DNA of 64,000 nucleotides from Tolypothrix sp. PCC 7910 (GTDB taxonomy: Bacteria > Cyanobacteriota > Cyanobacteriia > Cyanobacteriales > Nostocaceae), in contig NZ_CP050440.1 of assembly GCF_011769525.1 (NCBI RefSeq), positions 1,861,501 through 1,925,500 on the forward strand, given 5' to 3'. Positions 56,911 to 63,876 of this stretch are shown piece after piece. The notes beneath the pieces are model-generated. The model worked only from the letters and a program-made list of their open reading frames with translations, ran no database searches and was not told the DNA's origin. Position 1 is the stretch's first letter. Each line of letters begins with the position of its first letter. A program made the translations under genes and the position numbers.

Positions 56911-57180
56911 AGACTACAATTGCTGCTTTTAATACTACAATTGCTACTTTCGAGACTACAATTGCTGCTTTTGAGACTACAATTGCTGCTTTTAATACTA
57001 CAATTGCTGCTTTTAATACTACAATTGCTACTTTTGAGACTACAATTGCTGCTTTCGAGACTACAATTGCTGCTTTCGAGACTACAATTGCTGCTTTCGA
57101 GACTACAATTGCTGCTTTCGAGACTACAATTGCTGCTTTCGAGACTACAATTGCTGCTTTTAATACTACAATTGCTATTT
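56911..57180. repeat. 21-bp tandem repeat, 13 copies
   Basis: ACTACAATTGCT recurs at 56913 and every 21 bases to 57165 (13 units). Units are of two kinds, GAGACTACAATTGCTGCTTTC and AATACTACAATTGCTGCTTTT. Both strands read as heptapeptide repeats (plus LQLLLSR, minus KAAIVVS), but the minus frame has no start codon and the plus frame is only Leu/Gln/Arg, so neither is taken as a gene. Confidence 0.9.
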
Positions 57181-57402
57181 CAGCGACTTGAATTCATAAT
57201 TGCATGTCATGAATGGTTGCTATAGGTGGGCGAGATTTCCCCACCTCTAAAAATTTCCAACGCCCCATTTTAAAGTTAGCCCCTCACGGGCGATCGCATA
57301 GGCCATTCAGATACCCGACTTCTTGAACTCCATTTTCTTGACATTTTGTTTCTTTACTCTTTCCTCTCTACCCTAATGGCTAAAGTCGAGTCCAATCCCC
57401 AC

Positions 57403-60285
57403 TCAATGAACCACTAAAGGTAACAATAACCGGCTGACTACTCGGCGATCGGGTAATTGATAAATGTGCAACTCTCCTTGGATTTGCTGCATGATATTTT
57501 GGCAGATGAGTAGATGCAAACCAGGTGCTTGACCTAAAGCTGAAATAGCCAGCAAATCCTTGGGTATATCTTGATTAAGTTCTGCTAATAGTTGTGCCTC
57601 AATTTCACCGTTATCTGTAATCGAAATGTCTAAAGTACGTTGATCGACGCGGCGACACCAAATATCAATTCTGCCGCCAGATGCAGTACGATTACAGGCT
57701 GTAACCAACAATTCATGCAGCACCATTTCTATTTTGGCAATATCACCAGCGATCGCCATTGTGGATAAATTTGCAGAATTTTGAGTACTGTTAAATTCGC
57801 CAGTACTTTTAGTTGCATCCTGGGTTGTCTCTGATTGTCCCAAACCATGTACGCCTATCCATAGCTTGTGTTGTTGGCGTAAATTCTCTACTCTTTCCAT
57901 TGCGCGCTTGAGTAAAGTAGCTATAGGCATGGTTTCCCATTTAATCTGCAATTGCCATTGCTCAAGTTTTAGCAGTTCTGTAATTGAGGCTGTTGTCTGC
58001 TCAAAATGCCGGACTGTTGGCTTAGAGCGAATTTGCGTCATTTCCTGAGCCGGAATGCCCAAATCATGTAGTTGAGAAATTAATTGCGTTGCAGCTCTTT
58101 GAATTTCCTCTAAACGGCGATGCTTATACCAATTGAGTTGGTTTAAGTCTTGGTTTTTAGAATCTAAAAGTTGGCTGATGCGTTTTTGCCGATGGAACCA
58201 AGCTAATTGATAAACAAGAGTTTCCGCTGCACTTAGGCTTTGCTGTGACCAATAACGCTCGTGATGGTCTGCTAATAACACTACACTTGTAGGTTGATAA
58301 GCATCTGCAGTCCGCAAAACCATCACTAAGATTTGTCCAATATCAGGGCCGTTTAACCATTTTCTCGTTTGTGCAGGTAAATCATCTATGGTAACGCTGA
58401 GGTGAGCTGCTTGCGCCAAAGCCCACTGAATCACAGCTTCACTTTGAAGGAATACAGGTGCATCAACAACAATCTCAAATCCTTCATTAATTACCCCAGG
58501 AATAATTTCTACTCGCTCCTTGCCAGCAGACCAAGATAGCATGATTGCCAGAGGACAACCGAGAACAGAAGCAATGTGTTGCAGTGCTGTACGTTCTAAA
58601 TGATTTTCTTCTACTTCAGAGATGTGACTTTGAGTTTGTGCCAGAATCAGCAAGGATTGCTGAAAGCTTTGTAAAATTGTTTTTTGCTGCTCGTTATTAT
58701 CTTGTAGCTGCCACTGGCGGATAATTACACCTATTTGTTGGCTGATGCTCCAGAGCAGTTCTTTTTCTAAAGTTGTCCACGTGCGATGGCTTTCATGAGC
58801 AATCACTACAATTGCTGTAGGTGAATTACCTTGAGCACAGTTGCAAACTAACAGAGAATGTACATCATTCTCGCTTAAGAAGGGTCGCCAATTAAAAAAG
58901 CGCAAATCTTCGTCTAGATTCTCAATTTCTACTGCTTCCGTTGCCCGTTGCAATAGTTGTCTATCTAAGTCTTTGAGGGCTTGCAGGGTAAATTTTAAAG
59001 GTCGGCGATTTTGCTGTTGGCTTTGGTGAACAATTTGATAATGATTTTGATCCGGGTCGTAGCGCAACAATAAAAAGCGGCTAGTAGCGAGCCTATCTAA
59101 AACTCTTTGAGCGCAAATGCGTAAAGTTTCATGAAGGTCATGTTCGCTATAGATAGCTTGGGCAATTTGGCTAGTTAACTGAGCATCCTCTTGAATTTGT
59201 TTGATGGTGGTTTCCATGCTTTCAGTAGGAGCCAGTAGCGAAATTAATCCCGCCGCACCTTGGACAAAATTCTTGTCCGCATCTGTCCAAATCCGAGCTT
59301 GATTACCTTCTACTGCCAGAAAACCTAGCAAATCTTTATAGCAAATAATGGGAGCTGCCAAAAGCGATCGCACTCGCAGGCGTTGCAGTAACTTGCCAGT
59401 AAAATGCGTATTTAGGGAACTCCGGGATTCACCAATCCAGACAATTTGGTTGACCGATAAAGCATAATAAAATTCGCTCAAGTCTTGAATGGGAATTTTT
59501 ACTGCTGGTTGCTGGGGAGTAAAATTGCGACTGCTGGGGGAAACCTGATTGCTCATGCGACACCAAAAGTAGCGTCCTTCTCTCTCAAACCAGTAAATAC
59601 TTGTACGGGATGGGGCGACGAATTCTTGGGTGGCTTCTACTACTGCTTCTAGCCTTTGTTCTAGGTTACTGAGGAGGCGTAAACTTTCCAGCAATTGCAA
59701 TAACGGCTTTTCAGCGTGTTTGGTTTGCTGTTGCTGTAAATCCATCTCATATTGATAAAGTACTGCCCCTAATTCGGCTAAAACAACTAATAGTCTGGCT
59801 TTGGCTTCTCCAGATAGTAAGTAACCCCATTTTTTAGAACCTAGCAATACCACACCCATGCAGCGATCGCGATAGCGTAGCGGTAAAATCACTGTGCCTT
59901 GAATGTGGAATTTTTTAGCTATTTCTTGCAATGTTTCTGAGCGGTTTTCACCTTGTAAATCAGCTATACCTAAGGGACGCTGTTCAATTACTACTTGCTC
60001 TAATAAATCTCCTGGGCTAAGAGCTAGCTTTTGATATAAAAAATTACCGTCTCTAGTAGGTAAAATGCCACCTTTACCAAACAATTTATGATTTAGGCGA
60101 TCGTAAAGTGCAATCCACACTACTTCGTAAGCAAACTGCTCTTTAATATAAGAAATAGTAATTTCAATCAGATTTTCAAGATTATTTTCTTCCCGGAGTT
60201 GTTGCAGGACTCGCCCCAAGGAAAAAATCTGTTTTTCAGCAGCTGTAGGTTTTTCTGGCGGCCCCATCTGATTATTGGTCAACAT
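57403..60285 (-). CDS. Multi-GAF sensor with histidine-kinase-like ATPase domain
   Basis: A 960-residue cytosolic sensor with no membrane helix. There are at least three and probably four GAF domains (about 30-190, 210-365, 375-545, 555-710), then a helical stretch with NWYKHRRLEEIQR as a possible phospho-acceptor His. A HATPase_c domain follows (about 850-955): N box reading ELLVTACNRT, G1 SITDNGE, G2 QAPGLHLLICQ. The N and G boxes are weak, so it may be a poor or regulatory kinase. No chromophore-binding Cys is obvious in the GAF cores. The partner regulator is not local. Confidence 0.8.
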   Translation of the reverse strand: MLTNNQMGPPEKPTAAEKQIFSLGRVLQQLREENNLENLIEITISYIKEQFAYEVVWIALYDRLNHKLFGKGGILPTRDGNFLYQKLALSPGDLLEQVVIEQRPLGIADLQGENRSETLQEIAKKFHIQGTVILPLRYRDRCMGVVLLGSKKWGYLLSGEAKARLLVVLAELGAVLYQYEMDLQQQQTKHAEKPLLQLLESLRLLSNLEQRLEAVVEATQEFVAPSRTSIYWFEREGRYFWCRMSNQVSPSSRNFTPQQPAVKIPIQDLSEFYYALSVNQIVWIGESRSSLNTHFTGKLLQRLRVRSLLAAPIICYKDLLGFLAVEGNQARIWTDADKNFVQGAAGLISLLAPTESMETTIKQIQEDAQLTSQIAQAIYSEHDLHETLRICAQRVLDRLATSRFLLLRYDPDQNHYQIVHQSQQQNRRPLKFTLQALKDLDRQLLQRATEAVEIENLDEDLRFFNWRPFLSENDVHSLLVCNCAQGNSPTAIVVIAHESHRTWTTLEKELLWSISQQIGVIIRQWQLQDNNEQQKTILQSFQQSLLILAQTQSHISEVEENHLERTALQHIASVLGCPLAIMLSWSAGKERVEIIPGVINEGFEIVVDAPVFLQSEAVIQWALAQAAHLSVTIDDLPAQTRKWLNGPDIGQILVMVLRTADAYQPTSVVLLADHHERYWSQQSLSAAETLVYQLAWFHRQKRISQLLDSKNQDLNQLNWYKHRRLEEIQRAATQLISQLHDLGIPAQEMTQIRSKPTVRHFEQTTASITELLKLEQWQLQIKWETMPIATLLKRAMERVENLRQQHKLWIGVHGLGQSETTQDATKSTGEFNSTQNSANLSTMAIAGDIAKIEMVLHELLVTACNRTASGGRIDIWCRRVDQRTLDISITDNGEIEAQLLAELNQDIPKDLLAISALGQAPGLHLLICQNIMQQIQGELHIYQLPDRRVVSRLLLPLVVH

Positions 60286-60428
60286 TGCTTTAATATATAA
60301 AATGCCCAGAAAAGCACCCTGAAACTCAGTTGCGTTTAAAAATAGCAGCTAACAATAGATAGGAGAATGCGGAAAGTTATTTTCTGTTGAAATCTCAAAT
60401 CCTATTTTTCCTCGCAACCCTGAATGGA

Positions 60429-61571
60429 ATGGATATTTATCAACTAGCACTTCGTCCACTCTTGTTTAATCTGCTGAAAACAGATCCGGAGTGGTTACAT
60501 GAACAGGCTGTTCACACTCTCGATTGGCTCTCTCAAACCAACGATCGCCAACCTGCTAAATTGCTGAATAACGTTCTGACGCAGTCATTGTGCTTACAAG
60601 ACTCACGTCTAGAACAAACTCTGTTTGGCCTCCACTTTCCCAACCCTCTGGGTTTAGCAGCAGGGTTTGATAAGAATGGCATAGCTGCCAATATTTGGTC
60701 AAGTTTTGGCTTTGGTTTTGCAGAATTGGGAACTGTAACATTTGTTCCTCAACCCGGAAATCCTCGTCCCCGCTTGTTTCGCTTACCCTCAGACAAAGCT
60801 GTTCTTAACCGGATGGGCTTTAATAATGATGGTGCAGCAGCAATGGCAGCAAGGCTAAAACAAGGGCAACAAGAACTTAACTTGCATATCCCCATCGGTA
60901 TTAATTTAGGCAAGTCCAAGGTAACACCCTTAGAAGCATCTGCCAACGATTACCTCAATAGTTTTCGTTTACTCAAAGACTTAGGAGACTATTTTGTAGT
61001 CAACGTATCTTCTCCAAATACCCCTGGTTTGCGATCGCTCCAAGATGCAACCATGCTTGGCGCAATCTTAGATTTATTACAACAAGAGAATAAAACACAA
61101 AAGCCGCTATTTGTCAAGATAGCACCTGATTTAGAATGGGAAGCGATCGCCGATATTATTGCCTTAGCCAATACCTACCAATTGGCGGGGTTAATTGCCA
61201 CTAACACCACTATCCGCCGAGATATCCTGAAAACTCAGATCATTGAAAAAACTGGCAACCCTGTAACTGAAGAAGCAGGTGGAATTAGTGGCGCACCATT
61301 ATGCGATCGCTCCACTGAAGTCATTCGTTTTATTTGGCAGCACACCCAAGGACAATTACCCATAATCGGCGTTGGTGGCATCTTTACCCCTGAAGATGCT
61401 TGGGAAAAAATTACTGCTGGTGCAAGCCTGATTCAAGTTTATACAGGCTGGATTTATGAAGGGCCATTGATGGTACGCCGCATTCTCAAAGGATTACTTT
61501 CCAAGTTAGAACAAAGTGGATTAACTTCCATCAATGCAGCTATCGGTTTAGAAGCAAAAGTGAAAAATTAA
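60429..61571 (+). CDS. pyrD: Dihydroorotate dehydrogenase (quinone), class 2
   Basis: A 380-residue membrane-associated flavoenzyme of pyrimidine synthesis. The amphipathic N-terminus ([15 protein letters not shown]) is the class 2 membrane contact. FMN and substrate motifs: [38 protein letters not shown] with the catalytic Ser, ATNTT and [11 protein letters not shown] use ATG 60429; TTG 60387 only adds a non-conserved lead. Confidence 0.95.
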   Translation: MDIYQLALRPLLFNLLKTDPEWLHEQAVHTLDWLSQTNDRQPAKLLNNVLTQSLCLQDSRLEQTLFGLHFPNPLGLAAGFDKNGIAANIWSSFGFGFAELGTVTFVPQPGNPRPRLFRLPSDKAVLNRMGFNNDGAAAMAARLKQGQQELNLHIPIGINLGKSKVTPLEASANDYLNSFRLLKDLGDYFVVNVSSPNTPGLRSLQDATMLGAILDLLQQENKTQKPLFVKIAPDLEWEAIADIIALANTYQLAGLIATNTTIRRDILKTQIIEKTGNPVTEEAGGISGAPLCDRSTEVIRFIWQHTQGQLPIIGVGGIFTPEDAWEKITAGASLIQVYTGWIYEGPLMVRRILKGLLSKLEQSGLTSINAAIGLEAKVKN

Positions 61572-61598
61572 CAACAGTTATTTTTGAATCAGTTCTCA

Positions 61599-61634
61599 AA
61601 GTTTGAGTTGGGATTAAGACCTCAACTCAAACTT
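61599..61634. terminator. Hairpin between convergent pyrD and membrane-HTH gene
   Basis: AAGTTTGAGTTG (61599-61610) and CAACTCAAACTT (61623-61634) form a perfect 12-bp stem with a 12-base loop. No T-run follows, so it may work as a bidirectional stop or an RNA stabiliser. Confidence 0.55.
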
Positions 61635-61757
61635 AAGATTGGGAGAAATGAGGGTATTTGACTAACAAATGCAAAAATCCTCAATGTTCACTGTTGACTG
61701 ATTGTTGATTATTTTGTCTTGGCAAAAGCCTGGCAAAATAGGAGAGATTTTTTAGCT

Positions 61758-62498
61758 TTAAGCCTTATCTTCCAAGGGGAAAAACTCTTTGGTTTTTCGG
61801 GAAAATGACCAGGCAATACCATCAGGATCGCGGCTACGGCTCCATTCTGGAAAATCAGGATCATTTCTCCGTTTATATACTGTACTGGAATAAACATTGA
61901 GACGTTTAGCTAGTTCTGATTGAATCAGAGAACCAAACACTAATTGTTTTTCCAATGGTATTGTTGGCTCTTCATGGGTTGCTGGTGGCAATAATTCATC
62001 CTCTGTCTCTTCCTCCTGCTGTTCCTGTGCTGGTGGTGGTTCCAGTAACATTTGAGCAGTTTGGACAATTGGTTGTGGAGGAAGTTCTTTTACAGGCGGT
62101 TCACTACTTTCGAGTATGCTTCCCAAGATGGTGGCATTAATAAAGTAATAAACCGGACTTTCATCTTCAGAATTCAGAATACTGGCACCAAATTCATTGG
62201 CTTTAGTATCAAGGTAGCGTTTGGCTTGGGAGCCAGAAAAATTACCCTTGATTGCCAAGTCCATTGGTGTGACTTTACCCTGAGTTTCCAGAACCAGGCG
62301 ATTGAAAATAGGATTAACTTGCTGGCACCATTTTTGCCATTGAATACGCTGCCAAGTATTGAAAGCAAAAATCACTAGCATAAAAGCCAGCAAAATTTTC
62401 CAGGTGGAAACCAGGAAAATAATCAGAAACGAAATCGGCAAAAGCAGAACGAGAAAAGCCTTCCCGTTGCCTTCTAATGTGTTTTCACTCATGCTCAT
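61758..62498 (-). CDS. Membrane protein with HTH-like C-terminus (unknown)
   Basis: A 246-residue protein (from ATG 62498; ATG 62492 is also possible, TTG 62507 rejected). Two close transmembrane helices lie at about 14-46. A cytosolic part follows with FSGSQAKRYLDTKANEFGA, then an acidic Pro/Gln/Glu-rich linker (about 135-180). The C-terminal 70 residues read like a small DNA-binding domain (IQSELAKRLNVYSSTVYKRRN then WSRSRDPDGIAW). A membrane-tethered regulator is possible. No named family is recognised. Confidence 0.6.
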   Translation of the reverse strand: MSMSENTLEGNGKAFLVLLLPISFLIIFLVSTWKILLAFMLVIFAFNTWQRIQWQKWCQQVNPIFNRLVLETQGKVTPMDLAIKGNFSGSQAKRYLDTKANEFGASILNSEDESPVYYFINATILGSILESSEPPVKELPPQPIVQTAQMLLEPPPAQEQQEEETEDELLPPATHEEPTIPLEKQLVFGSLIQSELAKRLNVYSSTVYKRRNDPDFPEWSRSRDPDGIAWSFSRKTKEFFPLEDKA

Positions 62499-62507
62499 GG
62501 CCGCCAA

Positions 62508-62856
62508 GTGAATTGTTAGGAAAGAAATAATTATTATCTTGGCAAAAATTGTGACATTTTTTTGTATCTTTTGGCAAATTTGTTGGAAAAATATAACATC
62601 AGTGATTCTTATACACTGTACATAGCCTCAAGATTCTGCAAAAATTTGAGCTTGAATTGCCCGTATTGCAAAGCTTTTGTCAGGAAAATCTATTTTTGCC
62701 AAACTCTTTTCACAGGCAAAACCTATAAATTTAAGTATTAAATAATACTTTTATTCGGCAAACACCCAATTCTCAAAATAAACACTTGACATTTTGTATT
62801 ACGCGTACTACATTAAGAATACAAGGCGATGTTCCAAAAGGAGTAAGCTTTCAACC
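62508..62856. other. Leader region of the tRNA-like array
   Basis: About 350 AT-rich bases without a gene. The right half carries the promoter listed at 62786. Confidence 0.6.
62786..62814 (+). promoter_or_regulatory. Sigma70-type promoter of the tRNA-like array
   Basis: TTGACA (62786-62791), 17-base spacer, TACATT (62809-62814), with the expected start near 62821, about 36 bases before the first tRNA-like unit. The -35 is a perfect consensus and the -10 matches 4 of 6. Confidence 0.65.
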
Positions 62857-62991
62857 GTAGCGGATAGCTCAAATACCAGAGCGCCCACCTTGCCCGCAAG
62901 GGCCGACATATCAAGGGTTACCGCAAATAACAGAAAACATCCTTGATGCTAATTCTGGAGGTGCAGGTGAAAATCCTGCTCCGCTACACCA
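62857..62991 (+). tRNA. tRNA-like gene 1 with rearranged anticodon region
   Basis: GTAGCGGA/TCCGCTAC makes an 8-bp acceptor stem followed by A and CCA. D arm GCTC/GAGC and T stem GCAGG/CCTGC are present. The D loop (AAATACCA) lacks the usual GG and the T loop (TGAAAAT) lacks the TTC motif, so tertiary contacts would be abnormal. CAGAA/TTCTG could form an anticodon stem ending in GCTAA, i.e. a Ser(GCU)-type loop. The shared insert hairpin and its GGGTTA strand precede this stem, and the insert's 5' strand (ATCCTTGAT) sits inside the loop, the reverse of the other units. It may be a tRNA pseudogene or a structured RNA. Confidence 0.6.
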
Positions 62992-63045
62992 AATAAATTT
63001 GAGATTTAATCAAAAATCTCAAATCCAAAATCTAAAATTCTTCAT

Positions 63046-63170
63046 GTGGCGGGTAGCTCAGTGGTAGAGCGCTAAACATCCTTTTTCACCCCTTGCCTGC
63101 AAAGGCCGACGAATGAGGGTTATCGATTGGGTTCGAGAGGTCGCAGGTTCAATTCCTGCCCCGCCACCCA
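63046..63170 (+). tRNA. tRNA-like gene 2, Pro-type anticodon, with insert
   Basis: The acceptor TGGCGGG/CCCGCCA can be extended by G63046 and C63167; CCA is encoded. D arm GCTC-GAGC with GTGGT, T arm GCAGG-TTCAATT-CCTGC: all normal. Removing 63074-63123 leaves stem CTCGA/TCGAG and a loop containing TTGGGT (UGG or GGG, both Pro); the loop is one base short of seven, so boundaries may be off by one. Confidence 0.75.
63074..63123 (+). other. Structured insert in tRNA-like gene 2
   Basis: 50 nt between tRNA positions 28 and 29. It has the outer strand ATCCTT, inner hairpin TTGCC-TGCAAA-GGC, CGA, and outer strand GAGGGT. Confidence 0.75.
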
Positions 63171-63266
63171 AAATCTCATACTAATTTGAAAAAATAATTC
63201 AACAGATATTCGTAGGGGTGGGGTCTATCCGCCTTGACGACAATCCATATAGTTTTAAATTTTCAT

Positions 63267-63393
63267 GTGGTGGGTAGCCAAGTGGTAAGGCGCTTAACAC
63301 CCTTGTTCATCTCTTGCCTGCAAAGGCCGAAGAATTGAGGGTTATCGTTTGCAAAACGAGCATCGCGGGTTCGAGTCCCGCCCCACTACACCA
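63267..63393 (+). tRNA. tRNA-like gene 3, Cys (GCA), with insert
   Basis: The 8-bp acceptor GTGGTGGG/CCCACTAC (one G-T pair) is followed by A and CCA. D arm GCC-GGC, T arm GCGGG-TTCGAGT-CCCGC. Taking out 63295-63345 joins G-CT to CGT and gives a perfect anticodon stem CTCGT/ACGAG with a 7-base loop TTGCAAA: anticodon GCA, Cys. This unit gives the clearest evidence for the insert boundaries. Confidence 0.8.
63295..63345 (+). other. Structured insert in tRNA-like gene 3
   Basis: 51 nt between positions 28 and 29. Outer strand ACCCTT pairs with GAGGGT; compared with units 2 and 6 the U-G pair is replaced by C-G, a compensatory change. Confidence 0.78.
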
Positions 63394-63439
63394 AATTACA
63401 GTTATGTGGCGGATGGCGAAATTGGAAAACGCACTTGAC

Positions 63440-63492
63440 AAAAAACCTTAATTTATCACCTTGCCCGAAAGGGCCGAAGAGTTGAGGGTTAT
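63440..63492 (+). other. Structured insert in tRNA-like gene 4
   Basis: About 53 nt, left border uncertain by 1-2 bases in an A-run. Inner hairpin TTGCCC-GAAA-GGGC, outer strands AACCTT and GAGGGTT. Confidence 0.65.
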
Positions 63493-63523
63493 CGTAATCT
63501 AGCAACCGCAAGGTTTTGCAGGT

Positions 63524-63595
63524 ACCCTACCCTTTGGGAACGGCTTCGCCGAACGGGAAGCCGCTTCTCTACGAGACGCTACGCGAATGCGTCTA
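63524..63595. repeat. Palindromic repeat inserted in the T loop of gene 4
   Basis: About 72 bases with GGCTTCGCCGAACGGG, AAGCCGCTTC and GAGACGCTACGCGAATGCG, nested palindromes typical of Nostoc interspersed repeats. It sits exactly between the two T-stem arms. Confidence 0.75.
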
Positions 63596-63648
63596 CAAGT
63601 CCTGCTCCGCCACACCTAAACTTAATTTTGAATTTTGAATTGTGACGT

Positions 63649-63790
63649 GGGTGTGTAGCTCAACTGGATAGAGCAATGAACGGGTTAATCACCCATAGTC
63701 CTTGGTTCACAAACTTGCCTGAAAAGGCCGACGAGTCGAGGGTTATCGTCAATTCATCGGTTGTAGGTTCAAATCCTACCTCACCCGCCA
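63649..63790 (+). tRNA. tRNA-like gene 5, Asp-type (GUC), with longer insert
   Basis: GGGTGTG/CTCACCC acceptor (one T-T mismatch), G73 and encoded CCA, D arm GCTC-GAGC with TGG, T arm GTAGG-TTCAAAT-CCTAC. The anticodon stem ATGAA/TTCAT is complete on both sides. Removing 63682-63746 leaves a 7-base loop CCGTCAA, reading GUC (Asp) but with C instead of U at position 33. Unlike units 2, 3 and 6 the insert is in the loop (between 32 and 33). Confidence 0.72.
63682..63746 (+). other. Structured insert in tRNA-like gene 5
   Basis: 65 nt. It has an extra 5' hairpin (GGGT-TAATC-ACCC), then the shared core; outer helix GTCCTTGG/TCGAGGGT is longer than in the other units. Confidence 0.72.
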
Positions 63791-63811
63791 AAATCTAATT
63801 TTGAATTTTGC

Positions 63812-63861
63812 GGAAAGTTGCGTGCGGGGGTTCCCCCCGTTGAGCAAACTTTCCAAGACGA
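63812..63861. repeat. Dispersed inverted repeat, copy 2 (first copy at 19261)
   Basis: GGAAAGTTGCGTG, inner CGGGGG-TT-CCCCCG, then GAGCAAACTTTCC and AAGACG. It lies between tRNA-like genes 5 and 6. Confidence 0.7.
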
Positions 63862-63876
63862 ATTTTGAATTGTTAT

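Larger units (their letters stand above)
63406..63616 (+). pseudogene. tRNA-like gene 4, long-variable-arm type, disrupted
   Basis: GTGGCGGA/TCCGCCAC acceptor (8 bp possible), D arm GCG-CGC, anticodon stem CTTGA/TCTAG with one mismatch, long variable arm AACC-GCA-AGGTT, T stem GCAGG/CCTGC. This is a class II (Leu/Ser/Tyr-like) tRNA. It carries the shared insert in the anticodon loop, and its T loop is split by about 72 bases of palindromic repeat, so it cannot fold normally. Anticodon not assignable. The 3' end reads ACC-T, not CCA. Confidence 0.7.

Noticed and set aside
56908-57225. 105-codon plus-strand gene
   Set aside because: It is made wholly of the 21-bp DNA repeat (Leu/Gln/Arg), begins with a non-ATG codon, and has no ribosome site.
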